Part shown: positions 54,636 through 63,740 of the stretch, in pieces | Position numbering within the stretch: position 1 is the first letter of the stretch | Layout: every line of letters begins with the position of its first letter | Origin: Paracidovorax avenae ATCC 19860 | GTDB taxonomy: Bacteria > Pseudomonadota > Gammaproteobacteria > Burkholderiales > Burkholderiaceae_C | Reading direction: 5' to 3' | Assembly: GCF_000176855.2 (NCBI RefSeq) | Contig: NC_015138.1 | Coordinates: 2,232,001-2,296,000 of the forward strand | Length of the DNA stretch: 64,000 nucleotides | Notes under the pieces: generated by a model | Told to the model about the DNA's origin: nothing | What the model saw: only the letters and a program-made list of their open reading frames with translations | Database searches by the model: none | Translations under genes and position numbers: made by a program

Positions 54636-57600
54636 TGATGGCTGCAATTGGAATTCGAATTGTAAATAGCGTAGGTTCGGCAGATCATGGGCATATGTAT
54701 GTGGTGTTGATAAGCGAAGACGGACAAAAAAATTCATATGGCTTTTATCCTGATAACGACAACGCCCCCTCGTATATAGGTCCAGGAGCTGTTCTAAGGC
54801 ATGATTTGGGTAGGTATGAGACCAACTCTTCGCATCCTCCGGATGTCGCAAGAGATTTTTATATATCCGATTCGGAGTATCTTAGGTTAAAGAAGATTTT
54901 TGATGGGGCAGTGGATCAGTCTGGTGATGTGTCTAAGCCGTGGGGTCACTATAATCCACTGACTAATTCATGTGTCGACTTTGCATGGAATGCCATGCGG
55001 GAAGCCGGCTTGCATGACAGCTTCTTTGATGGTGCGATATATCCGGAATGGAATAATAAATTTGTCGATGATATTTATTATGGTTTTTATAGACGGCCGG
55101 AGTTCAACAGAGAGTTGCACTTAGAAAATAATGGTATTTGGGATAAAGTAAAGAAGTCGGTAAACGATTTATATATTCAAGCTCGTAACTGGATTGCGCC
55201 AACAGACCCTCTGGTCCTGGACCTAGACGGCGACGGCATAGAAGCCATCGGCATCGACCCCTCCCGGCCTATCCTCTTCGACCACGACGGCGATGGCACC
55301 AGGAACGCCACGGGCTGGATCAAGGGCGAAGACGGCATCGTGGTGCTGGACCGCAACGGCAACGGCCTGATCGATTCGGGTCGCGAGCTGTTCGGCGACC
55401 AGACGCTGCGCGAGGGAGCGCAGGCGGGCCAGGGCATGTTCTATGCCAACGGCTACGAAGCCCTGGCAGGGCAGGACGGCAATGGCGACGGCGTGATCGA
55501 CGCGGCGGACACGGCCTATGGCCAGCTGCGGATCTGGAAGGACGTGAACCAGGACGGCATCAGCCAGGTGGGCGAGCTGCACACGCTGTCCGACCTGGGC
55601 ATCGCGCGCCTCAACGTCAAGGGCCAGCGCAGCAGCATCGACCTGGGCAACGGCAACACCCAGCCCTGGAGCGGCAGCTTCACGCGCATGGACGGCAGCC
55701 AGGGCATGAGCGGCGTGGCAGAGGTCTCGGGCAGCCTGCTGCTGGCCAGCAACAACTTCTATCGGGAGTTCCCCGACGACCCGGTGCCGACCGCCGCGGC
55801 ACAAGCCCTGCCGCAGATGGGCGGCGCGGGGTGGGCACGCGACCTGCGCGAAGCCATGAGCCTGGGCAACGACAAGTCGCAGGCGCTGCAGGAGAAGGTG
55901 CAGGCCTTTGCGGCGGGCACGACGCGCGACGCGCAGATGGCGGCGGTCGATGGGCTGATCACCGAGTGGGCGCGGTCTTCGGGCAAGCTCGTGGAGACCT
56001 TGCGTTTCCACAGCCTGTATTTCGATGCGGCCACGCACCAGTGGGACATCGCGACGCCCGACACCCCCATCGACCCACGCCACCTGCCCGGCACGGAGGG
56101 CACGTTGTCGGTGGACATGCCCGATGTGGGAACGCTGTGGACGGATCCGGCGACGGGGCAGCAAAGGCCGCTGACGGAGGAAGACCGGACGGCGCTGTAC
56201 CAGAAGCTCAATGCGCTGGAGGTGTTCAACGGCACGCGCTTCGTGACCTTCGATCGCAACGTGCGTCCGGATTCCAGCGAAGGCAGTGGTGGCACGCCGG
56301 TAGGCGGCGGCTCGGGCAGTGGGGGCGGGGGCAGTGGCGCGGAAGCCGACCTGACCTACCGGGTGTCCGCCCGCCTTTCCACGACCCAGTTGGAGCTGTT
56401 GGCACAGAGCTATGAGCAATTGCGCGAGAGCGTGTATGCGGCGCTGGTGACACAGACGCGGCTCAGGCCGTACCTGGACAGCGTGGAACTGGTGGTGGAC
56501 GAGAAGGGGGTGCGCTTCGATACGTCGGCGCTGTCGTCGATGCTGGAGGCGAAGAAGGGGGCCAGCGAGCGCGATGCCATCATCGATCTGGTGGAGTTGA
56601 ACCGGTACCAGGGCAAGGTGCTCGATGCCGTGGGATTCGATGTTGCGAAATCTCTGTCGGATTGGGTGTATGCCCTCCCGGAAGGGAGTGCCTTGAGGGC
56701 AGAGATCCAGGCGTTTCATGTCTATCTGGCCGGAGTGGCCCAGGGAACATCGAGCGATGACATCTACCTGGGTGATGAGACTGCCAATGTTTTTGCCGGA
56801 GGAGCCGGAGATGATCTGATGCGGGGAGGCGCTGGTAATGACCAGTTGCAGGGTGGCCAGGGCAATGACACGCTCAAGGGCGGAGAAGGCGACGACCAAC
56901 TGCGTGGCGACGAGGGCGATGACGTGCTCGAAGGCGGCGCAGGCAACGACTACCTGCATGGCGGCTTCGGCAACAACACGTTCATCTTCGGGCGAGGCGA
57001 CGGCCAGGACCGTATCGACCACTACCACGATACGGCGGTGGGCAAGCACAACGTACTGCAGTTCAAGGCCGGCGTGTCCAAGGATGGGGTAACGGTACGG
57101 CGCTCGGGCAATGACCTGGTACTGTCGATCGATGGCACAACGGACAAGGTGACGATATCGGCGTTCTTCTACCAGGACGAGCCGGGAAATGCATTCAGCC
57201 CGTTGCAGGAAGTGCGTTTCGACGACGGCACGGTCTGGGATGTGAGCGAACTGGCCAGGAAGGTGCTGATCGGGACGGCTGAAGGCGACACGCTGCAGGG
57301 GTTTGTCGGTGACGACGTGATCGATGGCCTGGCAGGCGATGACCAGATCTACGGCCAGAACGGCAACGACACGCTCTCGGGAGGCGCGGGCAACGACCAG
57401 TTGTACGGCGGCCAGGGCAATGACACGCTCAAGGGCGGAGAAGGCGACGACCAACTGCGTGGCGACGAGGGCGATGACGTGCTCGAAGGCGGCGCAGGCA
57501 ACGACTACCTGCATGGCGGCTTCGGCAACAACACGTTCATCTTCGGGCGAGGCGACGGCCAGGACCGTATCGACCACTACCACGATACGGCGGTGGGCAA

Positions 57601-58906
57601 GCGCAACGTGCTGCAGTTCAAGGCCGGCGTGCCCAAGGATGGGGTAACGGTACGGCGCTCGGGCAATGACCTGGTACTGTCGATCGATGGCACAACGGAC
57701 AAGGTGACGATATCGGCGTTCTTCTACCAGGACGAGCCGGGAAATGCATTCAGCCCGTTGCAGGAAGTGCGTTTCGACGACGGCACGGTCTGGGATGTGA
57801 GCGAACTGGCCAGGAAGGTGCTGATCGGGACGGCTGAAGGCGACACGCTGCAGGGGTTTGTCGGTGACGACGTGATCGATGGCCTGGCAGGCGATGACCA
57901 GATCTACGGCCAGAACGGCAACGACACGCTCTCGGGAGGCGCGGGCAACGACCAGTTGTACGGTGGTCAGGGCAATGACACGCTCAAGGGCGGAGAAGGC
58001 GACGACCAACTGCGCGGCGACGAGGGTGACGACGTACTCGAAGGCGGCGCGGGCAACGACTACCTGCATGGCGGCTTCGGCAACAACACGTTCATCTTCG
58101 GGCGTGGTGACGGCCAGGACCGCATCGACCACTACCACGACACGGCGGTGGGCAAGCACAACGTACTGCAGTTCAAGGCCGGCGTGTCCAAGGATGGGGT
58201 AACGGTACGGCGCTCGGGCAATGACCTGGTGCTGTCGATCGATGGCACGACGGACAAGGTGACAGTGTCGGCGTTCTTCTATGAGGACTCGCCCGCCAAC
58301 CTCTTCAATCCGATCCAGCAGGTGCGCTTCGATGACGGCACGGTCTGGGATGTAGCCGAGCTTTCCAATAGGGCTCTGACTGGAACTCCAGGAGACGACA
58401 CCTTGTACGGCACCCAAGCCGCCGACACTTTGCTGGGAGGAACGGGCAACGACACCCTTTACGGGGGCGCTGGTGACGACACCCTGGAAGGCGGAGCAGG
58501 GCAGGACCTGCTGGTGGGCGGCTCGGGTAACGACACCTACCTGTTCAGTCGCGGCTCGCAGGCTGACCGGATCGTCGATGAAGACTCCACATCCGGCAAT
58601 GTCGATGTGCTCTCCGTGGGACCGGGAGTCGCGACCGATCAGCTCTGGTTCCGCCGGGAAGACAACGACCTGGAGGTGAGCATCATCGGTACGGAAGACC
58701 GGGCCACGATCGCGAACTGGTACGCGGGCAGCGCCAATCATCTGGAGAAGATCCAGACGTCCGACGGAAAGGTGCTGCTGGACAGCCAGGTGGATGCTCT
58801 GGTGTCGGCCATGGCAGGCTTCGCGCCTCCAGCCGCCGGACAGACGACGTTGCCGCCTGACTACCGCAGCAGCCTGTCGAACGTGATCGCGACCAACTGG
58901 ACCTGA
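54635..58906 (+). CDS. RTX protein of unit 2 with papain-like N-terminal domain
   Basis: 1,423 aa, intact. Start ATG 54635 has AAAGGA upstream. Residues 1-~160 are low-GC DNA and contain DHGHMYVVL (His20) and, later, TNSCVDFAW (Cys113). A His before a Cys-x-x-Phe helix fits a permuted papain-like (NlpC/P60- or LRAT-like) hydrolase; this is a fold guess. From residue ~186: EF-hand-like loops (DLDGDG at 196-201 and four more), a helical region, a Gly/Ser linker, then three ~185-residue tandem units of Ca-binding GGxGxDxL repeats, and the C-terminal LVSAMAGFAPPAAGQ secretion motif. No N-terminal signal, consistent with type I export. Confidence 0.88.
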   Translation: MMAAIGIRIVNSVGSADHGHMYVVLISEDGQKNSYGFYPDNDNAPSYIGPGAVLRHDLGRYETNSSHPPDVARDFYISDSEYLRLKKIFDGAVDQSGDVSKPWGHYNPLTNSCVDFAWNAMREAGLHDSFFDGAIYPEWNNKFVDDIYYGFYRRPEFNRELHLENNGIWDKVKKSVNDLYIQARNWIAPTDPLVLDLDGDGIEAIGIDPSRPILFDHDGDGTRNATGWIKGEDGIVVLDRNGNGLIDSGRELFGDQTLREGAQAGQGMFYANGYEALAGQDGNGDGVIDAADTAYGQLRIWKDVNQDGISQVGELHTLSDLGIARLNVKGQRSSIDLGNGNTQPWSGSFTRMDGSQGMSGVAEVSGSLLLASNNFYREFPDDPVPTAAAQALPQMGGAGWARDLREAMSLGNDKSQALQEKVQAFAAGTTRDAQMAAVDGLITEWARSSGKLVETLRFHSLYFDAATHQWDIATPDTPIDPRHLPGTEGTLSVDMPDVGTLWTDPATGQQRPLTEEDRTALYQKLNALEVFNGTRFVTFDRNVRPDSSEGSGGTPVGGGSGSGGGGSGAEADLTYRVSARLSTTQLELLAQSYEQLRESVYAALVTQTRLRPYLDSVELVVDEKGVRFDTSALSSMLEAKKGASERDAIIDLVELNRYQGKVLDAVGFDVAKSLSDWVYALPEGSALRAEIQAFHVYLAGVAQGTSSDDIYLGDETANVFAGGAGDDLMRGGAGNDQLQGGQGNDTLKGGEGDDQLRGDEGDDVLEGGAGNDYLHGGFGNNTFIFGRGDGQDRIDHYHDTAVGKHNVLQFKAGVSKDGVTVRRSGNDLVLSIDGTTDKVTISAFFYQDEPGNAFSPLQEVRFDDGTVWDVSELARKVLIGTAEGDTLQGFVGDDVIDGLAGDDQIYGQNGNDTLSGGAGNDQLYGGQGNDTLKGGEGDDQLRGDEGDDVLEGGAGNDYLHGGFGNNTFIFGRGDGQDRIDHYHDTAVGKRNVLQFKAGVPKDGVTVRRSGNDLVLSIDGTTDKVTISAFFYQDEPGNAFSPLQEVRFDDGTVWDVSELARKVLIGTAEGDTLQGFVGDDVIDGLAGDDQIYGQNGNDTLSGGAGNDQLYGGQGNDTLKGGEGDDQLRGDEGDDVLEGGAGNDYLHGGFGNNTFIFGRGDGQDRIDHYHDTAVGKHNVLQFKAGVSKDGVTVRRSGNDLVLSIDGTTDKVTVSAFFYEDSPANLFNPIQQVRFDDGTVWDVAELSNRALTGTPGDDTLYGTQAADTLLGGTGNDTLYGGAGDDTLEGGAGQDLLVGGSGNDTYLFSRGSQADRIVDEDSTSGNVDVLSVGPGVATDQLWFRREDNDLEVSIIGTEDRATIANWYAGSANHLEKIQTSDGKVLLDSQVDALVSAMAGFAPPAAGQTTLPPDYRSSLSNVIATNWT
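55191..56573 (+). repeat. RTX central module, copy 2
   Basis: Partner of 49912-51315, with only scattered base changes and a 21-bp shorter linker. The boundary with unrelated upstream sequence is abrupt at the NWIAP codons, which marks the junction where N-terminal domains are exchanged. Confidence 0.9.
56838..58370 (+). repeat. Three 555-bp tandem repeats in the RTX-2 gene
   Basis: Units start near 56838, 57393 and 57948 with a period of exactly 555 bp (185 codons). Units 1 and 2 are almost identical; unit 3 matches for about 320 bp and then drifts toward its end. Each holds a block of nonapeptide Ca repeats and a β-rich spacer (FIFGRGDGQDRIDHYHDT). Confidence 0.9.
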
Positions 58907-58922
58907 TCGCTGGCGGCCAGGA

Positions 58923-58956
58923 CTCTCTCGCACCCGCCCCGGCGGGCGCGGGAGAG
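58923..58956. terminator. GC-rich hairpin between RTX-2 and upp
   Basis: CTCTCGCACCCGCC pairs imperfectly with GGCGGGCGCGGGAGAG around a short loop. It lies between two convergent genes. No T-run is present, so it is a candidate terminator only. Confidence 0.45.
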
Positions 58957-59023
58957 GCGGTCCGCGCACTGCAGCGTGCAAGCATGCCCGTGCGCGCTGG
59001 CCTACCGCGGGCGGCTCAGGCCC

Positions 59024-59671
59024 TCACTTGGTGCCGAAAATCCGGTCCCCCGCATCCCCCAGCCCCGGCAGGATGTAGCCGTGGTCGTTGAGTTCACGGT
59101 CGATGGCGGCGGTGAAGATCGGCACGTCCGGATGCGCCTTCTGCAGCGTGGCGACGCCTTCGGGCGCGGCCAGCAGGCACATGAACTTCACCGAACGGGG
59201 CTTCAGTTCCTTGAGCTTGGCGACGGCGGCGGCGGCGGAGTTGCCGGTGGCCAGCATCGGGTCCACCACGATGATGTCGCGCTCTTCCATTTCGGAGGGC
59301 ATCTTGAAGTAGTACTCGACCGGCTGCAGTGTCTGCGGGTCACGGTAGAGGCCGATATGGCCGACACGGGCGCCGGGCACGACGGTCAGCATGCCGTCGA
59401 GGAAACCGTTGCCCGCGCGCAGGATGGAGACGAGTACCAGCTTCTTGCCGTCGATGACCTTGCCGGTCATGGTCTCCAGCGGGGTCTCGACCTCGATGTC
59501 CGACAACGGCATGTCGCGCGTGATCTCGTAGGCCATCAGGGTGCTCAGCTCGCCCAGCAGGCGGCGGAAGCTGTTGGTGCTGGCGTCCTTGCGGCGCATG
59601 AGGGTCAGCTTGTGCTGCACCAGCGGGTGCGTGATGACGTGGACGTTGCCGGAGGGGTTCTCGGTGCTCAT
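59024..59671 (-). CDS. upp: Uracil phosphoribosyltransferase
   Basis: 215 aa; makes UMP from uracil and PRPP. Start ATG 59671 gives [25 protein letters not shown], the family N-terminus. The PRPP-binding motif is [14 protein letters not shown] and the C-terminal uracil pocket is [17 protein letters not shown]. Length is normal. Follows the threonine dehydratase-like gene by 34 bp on the same strand. Confidence 0.96.
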   Translation of the reverse strand: MSTENPSGNVHVITHPLVQHKLTLMRRKDASTNSFRRLLGELSTLMAYEITRDMPLSDIEVETPLETMTGKVIDGKKLVLVSILRAGNGFLDGMLTVVPGARVGHIGLYRDPQTLQPVEYYFKMPSEMEERDIIVVDPMLATGNSAAAAVAKLKELKPRSVKFMCLLAAPEGVATLQKAHPDVPIFTAAIDRELNDHGYILPGLGDAGDRIFGTK

Positions 59672-59705
59672 GGGCGTGGGAAAAAAGGGGGATGGGGACA
59701 ACCCT

Positions 59706-60680
59706 TCAGTCTGCCAGAAACCGCGCATACCGCGGCAGATCGACGTTGCCGCCGCTGACCACGATGCCCACGCGCGCGCCCCGCAGGTCGATGCCGCCGT
59801 GGTGCGCGCCGGCCAGCGCCAGCGCCCCGGTGGGCTCGACCACCATCTTCATGCGCTCGGCGAAGAACCGCAGCGCCTGGACGAGCTGGGCGTCGGCCAC
59901 GGTGACGACCTCGTGCGCCAGCCGCTGGATGATGGGGAAGGTGATCTCGCCGGGCGCCTGGGTCTGCGCGCCGTCGGCAATGGTGCGGGGCGTCTCGATG
60001 CGCACGATGTGCCCGGCGCGCAGCGACTGCTGCACGTCGTTGCCGGCCTCCGGCTCCACGCCGACCACCTTGCAGTCCGGCGCCAGCTGTTCGGCCGCGA
60101 GCAGGCAGCCCGACAGCAGGCCGCCGCCGCCCAGGCAGACGAAGAGATAGTCCAGCCCGGGCACGTCTTCCAGCAGCTCCACCGCGGCCGTGCCCTGGCC
60201 CGCGATGACGTGGGGATGGTCGAACGGCGGCACGAGCACCATGCCGCGCTCTTCGGCCAGGCGCCGGCTGATGGCCTCGCGGTCTTCACGGAAGCGGTCG
60301 TAGGTGACCACCTGGGCGCCGTATTCGCGCGTGGCGGCCATCTTGGAGGCGGGCGCGTCCTCGGGCATGACGATCACCGCGGGCATGTCGAGCAGGCGGG
60401 CCGAGAGCGCGATCGCCTGGGCATGGTTGCCGGAGGAGAAGGCCAGCACGCCGCGCTCGCGCTGGGCGGCATCCAGTTGCACCAGGGCGTTGTAGGCGCC
60501 GCGGAACTTGAAGGCCCCCATGCGCTGGAGGTTCTCGCACTTGAAGAAAAGCTGGGCGCCCAGGGCCTCGTCGGCGGTGCTCGAGCGCAGCACGGGCGTG
60601 CGGTGGGCGATGCCCGCCAGGCGCCGGGCCGCGGCTGCGACATCGTCGTAGGTGGGCGGGGCCGGGGAATGCGTTTCCAT
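59706..60680 (-). CDS. Threonine/serine dehydratase-like PLP enzyme
   Basis: 324 aa fold-type II PLP enzyme. The PLP lysine is in [12 protein letters not shown] and the phosphate-binding glycine loop is [14 protein letters not shown]. Start ATG 60680. It lacks the C-terminal ACT regulatory domain of biosynthetic IlvA, so it resembles catabolic threonine dehydratase or serine racemase, which deaminate Thr/Ser to 2-oxo acids. Which substrate is used cannot be told. Probably co-transcribed with upp. Confidence 0.9.
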   Translation of the reverse strand: METHSPAPPTYDDVAAAARRLAGIAHRTPVLRSSTADEALGAQLFFKCENLQRMGAFKFRGAYNALVQLDAAQRERGVLAFSSGNHAQAIALSARLLDMPAVIVMPEDAPASKMAATREYGAQVVTYDRFREDREAISRRLAEERGMVLVPPFDHPHVIAGQGTAAVELLEDVPGLDYLFVCLGGGGLLSGCLLAAEQLAPDCKVVGVEPEAGNDVQQSLRAGHIVRIETPRTIADGAQTQAPGEITFPIIQRLAHEVVTVADAQLVQALRFFAERMKMVVEPTGALALAGAHHGGIDLRGARVGIVVSGGNVDLPRYARFLAD

Positions 60681-60808
60681 GGAGCGTCCTCGCGAAGCGT
60701 GCCGGTGTCCGGAAAAGGGTTGCCGCATCATAGACCCGTCAGGCCGGTTTCTGCGTCCACCGGCTGCGGCCGCCGGAGTCCGCAGCCCCGGCCAGCCCAG
60801 TTCGCCGG

Positions 60809-61660
60809 TCAGCCCAGTTCGCTGAAGCGCTGCACCGGCGCCAGGTCGGGGAAGTCGCCCGCGCGCCGTTCGCGCATCGCGGCCACGGACTCGCCCACGT
60901 GGCGGTTGCTCCACACCGTGCCCTGCAGCCAGCCCATCTGGCGCAGGCTGTCGTCCACGGAGTGGTCGCGTGCGTAGTGCACGGCCTGCTTGGTGCCCCA
61001 GATGGCGACGGGCGGCTTGGCGGCGATCTCGCGCGCACAGGCCAGGGCCGCTTCCAGCATGGCCTCCTGCGTGGCGAACACTTCGTTCACCAGCCCGCAG
61101 GCCAGGGCGCGGGCCGCGGGCAGGCGCCGGCCGGTGTAGGCCAGTTCCTTGACGATGCCCAGCGGGATCAGCTTGGGCAGGCGCTGCAGCGTGCCCACGT
61201 CGGCCACCATGCCGATGTTGATCTCCTGGATGCAGAAGAATGCGTCCTCGGTGGCGTAGCGGATGCAGGCGGCCGTCACCATGTCCACCGCGCCGCCGAT
61301 GCAGCCGCCGTGGATCGCGGCGATGACCGGGATGCGCAGCGATTCGATGCGGGTGAAGGTGGCCTGCATGTCGGTCAGCAGGTCGAAGATGGCGGCGCGG
61401 CCTTCGGGGCTCTGGTCGTCCATGGCGACGGCGCCGCCGAAGGTGTCCAGCGACATGCCGGCCGAGAAGTGCTTGCCGGTGCTGCTGATGACCAGCGCCC
61501 GCGCATCGCCCGAACGGTGGACCCGCGCGAGCACGGTGTCCAGCTCGCGCCAGAAGGTGGGGTGCATGGTGTTGAGCGCCTCCGGGCGGTCGAGCACCAG
61601 GTGCGCGACATGGTCCGTGACGGTCAGGCGGAAGCAGGTGAGGGGGGCGGTGTCGGTCAT
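60809..61660 (-). CDS. Enoyl-CoA hydratase/isomerase family protein
   Basis: 283 aa crotonase-fold enzyme. Start ATG 61660; a GTG three codons upstream is possible. The oxyanion-hole segments are SSTGKHFSAGMSLDTF and AAIHGGCIGGAVDMVTACDI-like (here AACIRYATEDAFF), with EINIGMVADVGTLQRLPKL as the usual third signature. In this family the acidic residues here fit the dienoyl-CoA isomerase-like branch, with Asp in GMVADVGTL. It acts on fatty acyl-CoA β-oxidation intermediates or a related CoA ester. The last codons (ELG-stop) are partly copied just downstream as a 16-bp direct repeat. Confidence 0.88.
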   Translation of the reverse strand: MTDTAPLTCFRLTVTDHVAHLVLDRPEALNTMHPTFWRELDTVLARVHRSGDARALVISSTGKHFSAGMSLDTFGGAVAMDDQSPEGRAAIFDLLTDMQATFTRIESLRIPVIAAIHGGCIGGAVDMVTAACIRYATEDAFFCIQEINIGMVADVGTLQRLPKLIPLGIVKELAYTGRRLPAARALACGLVNEVFATQEAMLEAALACAREIAAKPPVAIWGTKQAVHYARDHSVDDSLRQMGWLQGTVWSNRHVGESVAAMRERRAGDFPDLAPVQRFSELG

Positions 61661-61744
61661 GCGGCGCACTCTAGGCGGGACGCGGCACTGCCGGCCGTCA
61701 CCTGCGCGACGGGGCAGCGAGGGCGGTGGGCGGTGGGGTGGCCG

Positions 61745-62689
61745 TCAGGCGAAGAGCATCAGCAGGCCGCTGAGCGTCACCACCGATCCGGCCGTGGTCA
61801 GCAGGGTGGTGGCGGAGGTCACGGCCGCCTCGCGGCGGTAAAACTCGGCCAGCATGAACGGCCCCGTGCCGGTGGGCAGGGCGGCCAGCAGCACGGCCAT
61901 GTGCACCTGCGCCGCGGGCAGCAGGAACACGGACTGCGCCAGCCACCACGTGAGTGCCGGCAGGGCCAGCAGCTTGGCGGCCGTGAGCGACAGGGAGGTG
62001 CGGTGGCCGCGGGCCTGGCCGTGCGGCTGCGCGGGCCGGTCGGCCATGAAGGCGCCCAGGCCGACCAGGGCGCAGGGCGTGGCGGCCTGGCCGAGCATGT
62101 GCAGGAAGGTGTCCACGCCGCCGGGCAGGGGCAGGCCGGTGGCCGCGAAGGCCGCGCCCAGCAGGGGAGCGAGCACGATGGGGTTGCGCAGCGATCGCGC
62201 GAGGGCCTGCACGACGGTGCGCAGGCCCGGCCCGTCGCTGCCCAGCCCCACTTCCACCAGCACCACGGCCAGCGAGAACAGCATGCAGACCACGAGGATG
62301 GTGGCCACGGTGGCCGCCATCTGGCTCGCGTGGCCGAACACCAGCAGGCACAGCGGCAGGCCGACGTAGGCGGTATTGGAGTACGACGCCGCCACCGCAT
62401 CCACGCTCGCGTCCGCCAGGTGGCGCCCGCCGTGCAGCCGCAGCGCCAGCACGGCGATGAACACGGCCAGCGTGGCGATGCCGAAGGCGGCGATGAACCG
62501 CGGCTGCCACAGCTGCGCCCAGGTGCTGTGGGCCATGATGCCGAAAAGGGCCGCGGGCAGGGCCAGCCACACCACGAACCGGTTGATGGTGCTGGAGGCC
62601 GAGGCATCGAACACCCGGGCGCGCCGCGAGAGATAGCCGGCGGCGATGAGGGCGAAGAGGGGCAGCAGGATGGAGAGGGCGGAGGTCAC
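61745..62689 (-). CDS. AEC-family transporter (auxin efflux carrier-like)
   Basis: 314 aa with about ten membrane helices. GTG 62689 is chosen because it gives TSALSILLPLFALIAAGYLSRR, the expected N-terminus and length; a longer frame upstream has no membrane character. NTAYVGLPL and ALPTGTGPFMLAEFY are family motifs. Members export or import malonate, malate or other carboxylates. Divergent from a LysR regulator (141-bp gap), which probably controls it. Confidence 0.9.
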   Translation of the reverse strand: MTSALSILLPLFALIAAGYLSRRARVFDASASSTINRFVVWLALPAALFGIMAHSTWAQLWQPRFIAAFGIATLAVFIAVLALRLHGGRHLADASVDAVAASYSNTAYVGLPLCLLVFGHASQMAATVATILVVCMLFSLAVVLVEVGLGSDGPGLRTVVQALARSLRNPIVLAPLLGAAFAATGLPLPGGVDTFLHMLGQAATPCALVGLGAFMADRPAQPHGQARGHRTSLSLTAAKLLALPALTWWLAQSVFLLPAAQVHMAVLLAALPTGTGPFMLAEFYRREAAVTSATTLLTTAGSVVTLSGLLMLFA

Positions 62690-62830
62690 GGTGCGGGAGG
62701 CGGCAGGTTTCTGGGCGTCGGAGGGATGCCGGGGCAACGCGCGCATTCCCCAGCCGATGCGCCAGAGTAGGCAGGTACGGCCATACCATCCAATATCATC
62801 GGAAGCCTTTGGCAATACCTTTTAGGCATC

Positions 62831-63706
62831 ATGCTGGACCTTCGGCGCCTGCGTTACTTCCTGGCCGTGGCGGATACGCTGCATTTCGGGCGGGCGGCCG
62901 CGCGCCTGCACATCTCCCAGCCGCCACTGAGCCGGCAGATCGCGGCGCTGGAGGAGGAGCTGGGCGTGCAACTGCTCGAGCGCGATGCCCACGGCGTGGC
63001 GCTCACGGCCGCGGGCCGGCAGCTGCAGGCGGACGGGCGCGGCATCCTGGCGTCCGTCGAGCGCGCGGAGCTCAATGCACGCGCGGCTGCTGCGGGCGAG
63101 GCCGGGCGACTGGCGATCGGCTTCACCATGTGCGCGGCCTACAGCGTGGTGCCCGGCTATGCGCGGCGCTTCGCCGCCCGGCATCCGCAGGTGGAGCTGT
63201 CGCTGCGGGAGGTGGTGTCCAACGACCTCGTGGCCCAGGTGGCCGAGGGGCGCATCGACGCGGCCATCGTCTTCGCCCAGCCGCTGCCGCCCGGGCTCTC
63301 GCACCGCACGGTGGTGCGCGAGCCGCTGTGCCTGGCGTTGCCGCGCGGCCACCGCCTGGCGGCGCGGCGCAGCGTGCCGGTGGTGGAGCTGGCGGGCGAG
63401 CCCTTCATCGCCACGCCGCCGGACGTGGCACCCTCTCTGCACGCGGCGGTGCTGGCGCAGTGCCGCCAGGCCGGCTTCGCGCCCCGCATCGCCATGGAAG
63501 TGCAGCTGCAGCAGACCATCCTCAGCCTGGTGGCCGAGGGCGTGGGCGTGGCACTGGTGCCGGCCTCCATGCGCAAGGTGCAGCCGGATGCCGTGGTGTT
63601 CCGGCCCGTGCCGCCCGTGGTGGAACTGGCGCAGGACCTGGTCTGGCGCACTGCGAACAGCAACCCCTGCCTGCAGCACCTGCTGGCCCTGGCACCGGAT
63701 GCCTGA
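62831..63706 (+). CDS. LysR-family transcriptional regulator
   Basis: 291 aa. The N-terminal winged helix (LRYFLAVADTLHFGRAAARLHISQPPLSRQI) is followed by the periplasmic-binding-like effector domain (RLAIGFTMCAAYSVVPGYARRFAAR, AAIVFAQPLPPGLSHRTV). The BenM/CatM-like layout suggests an aromatic or carboxylate effector. Divergent from the AEC transporter gene, the classic LysR arrangement, with both promoters in 62690-62830. Confidence 0.93.
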   Translation: MLDLRRLRYFLAVADTLHFGRAAARLHISQPPLSRQIAALEEELGVQLLERDAHGVALTAAGRQLQADGRGILASVERAELNARAAAAGEAGRLAIGFTMCAAYSVVPGYARRFAARHPQVELSLREVVSNDLVAQVAEGRIDAAIVFAQPLPPGLSHRTVVREPLCLALPRGHRLAARRSVPVVELAGEPFIATPPDVAPSLHAAVLAQCRQAGFAPRIAMEVQLQQTILSLVAEGVGVALVPASMRKVQPDAVVFRPVPPVVELAQDLVWRTANSNPCLQHLLALAPDA

Positions 63707-63740
63707 TCGCCCCCCCGGCGGGCCCGGGGGGAACGCTGAC

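Noticed and set aside
55223..58981. 1,252-codon open frame opposite the RTX-2 gene
   Set aside because: The repetitive Ala/Val/Arg-rich text mirrors the RTX repeats on the other strand; there is no start signal or domain.
60785..60825. 16-bp direct repeat (CAGCCCAGTTCGC...) at the end of the enoyl-CoA hydratase gene
   Set aside because: A small local duplication of the last codons, with no sign of function.
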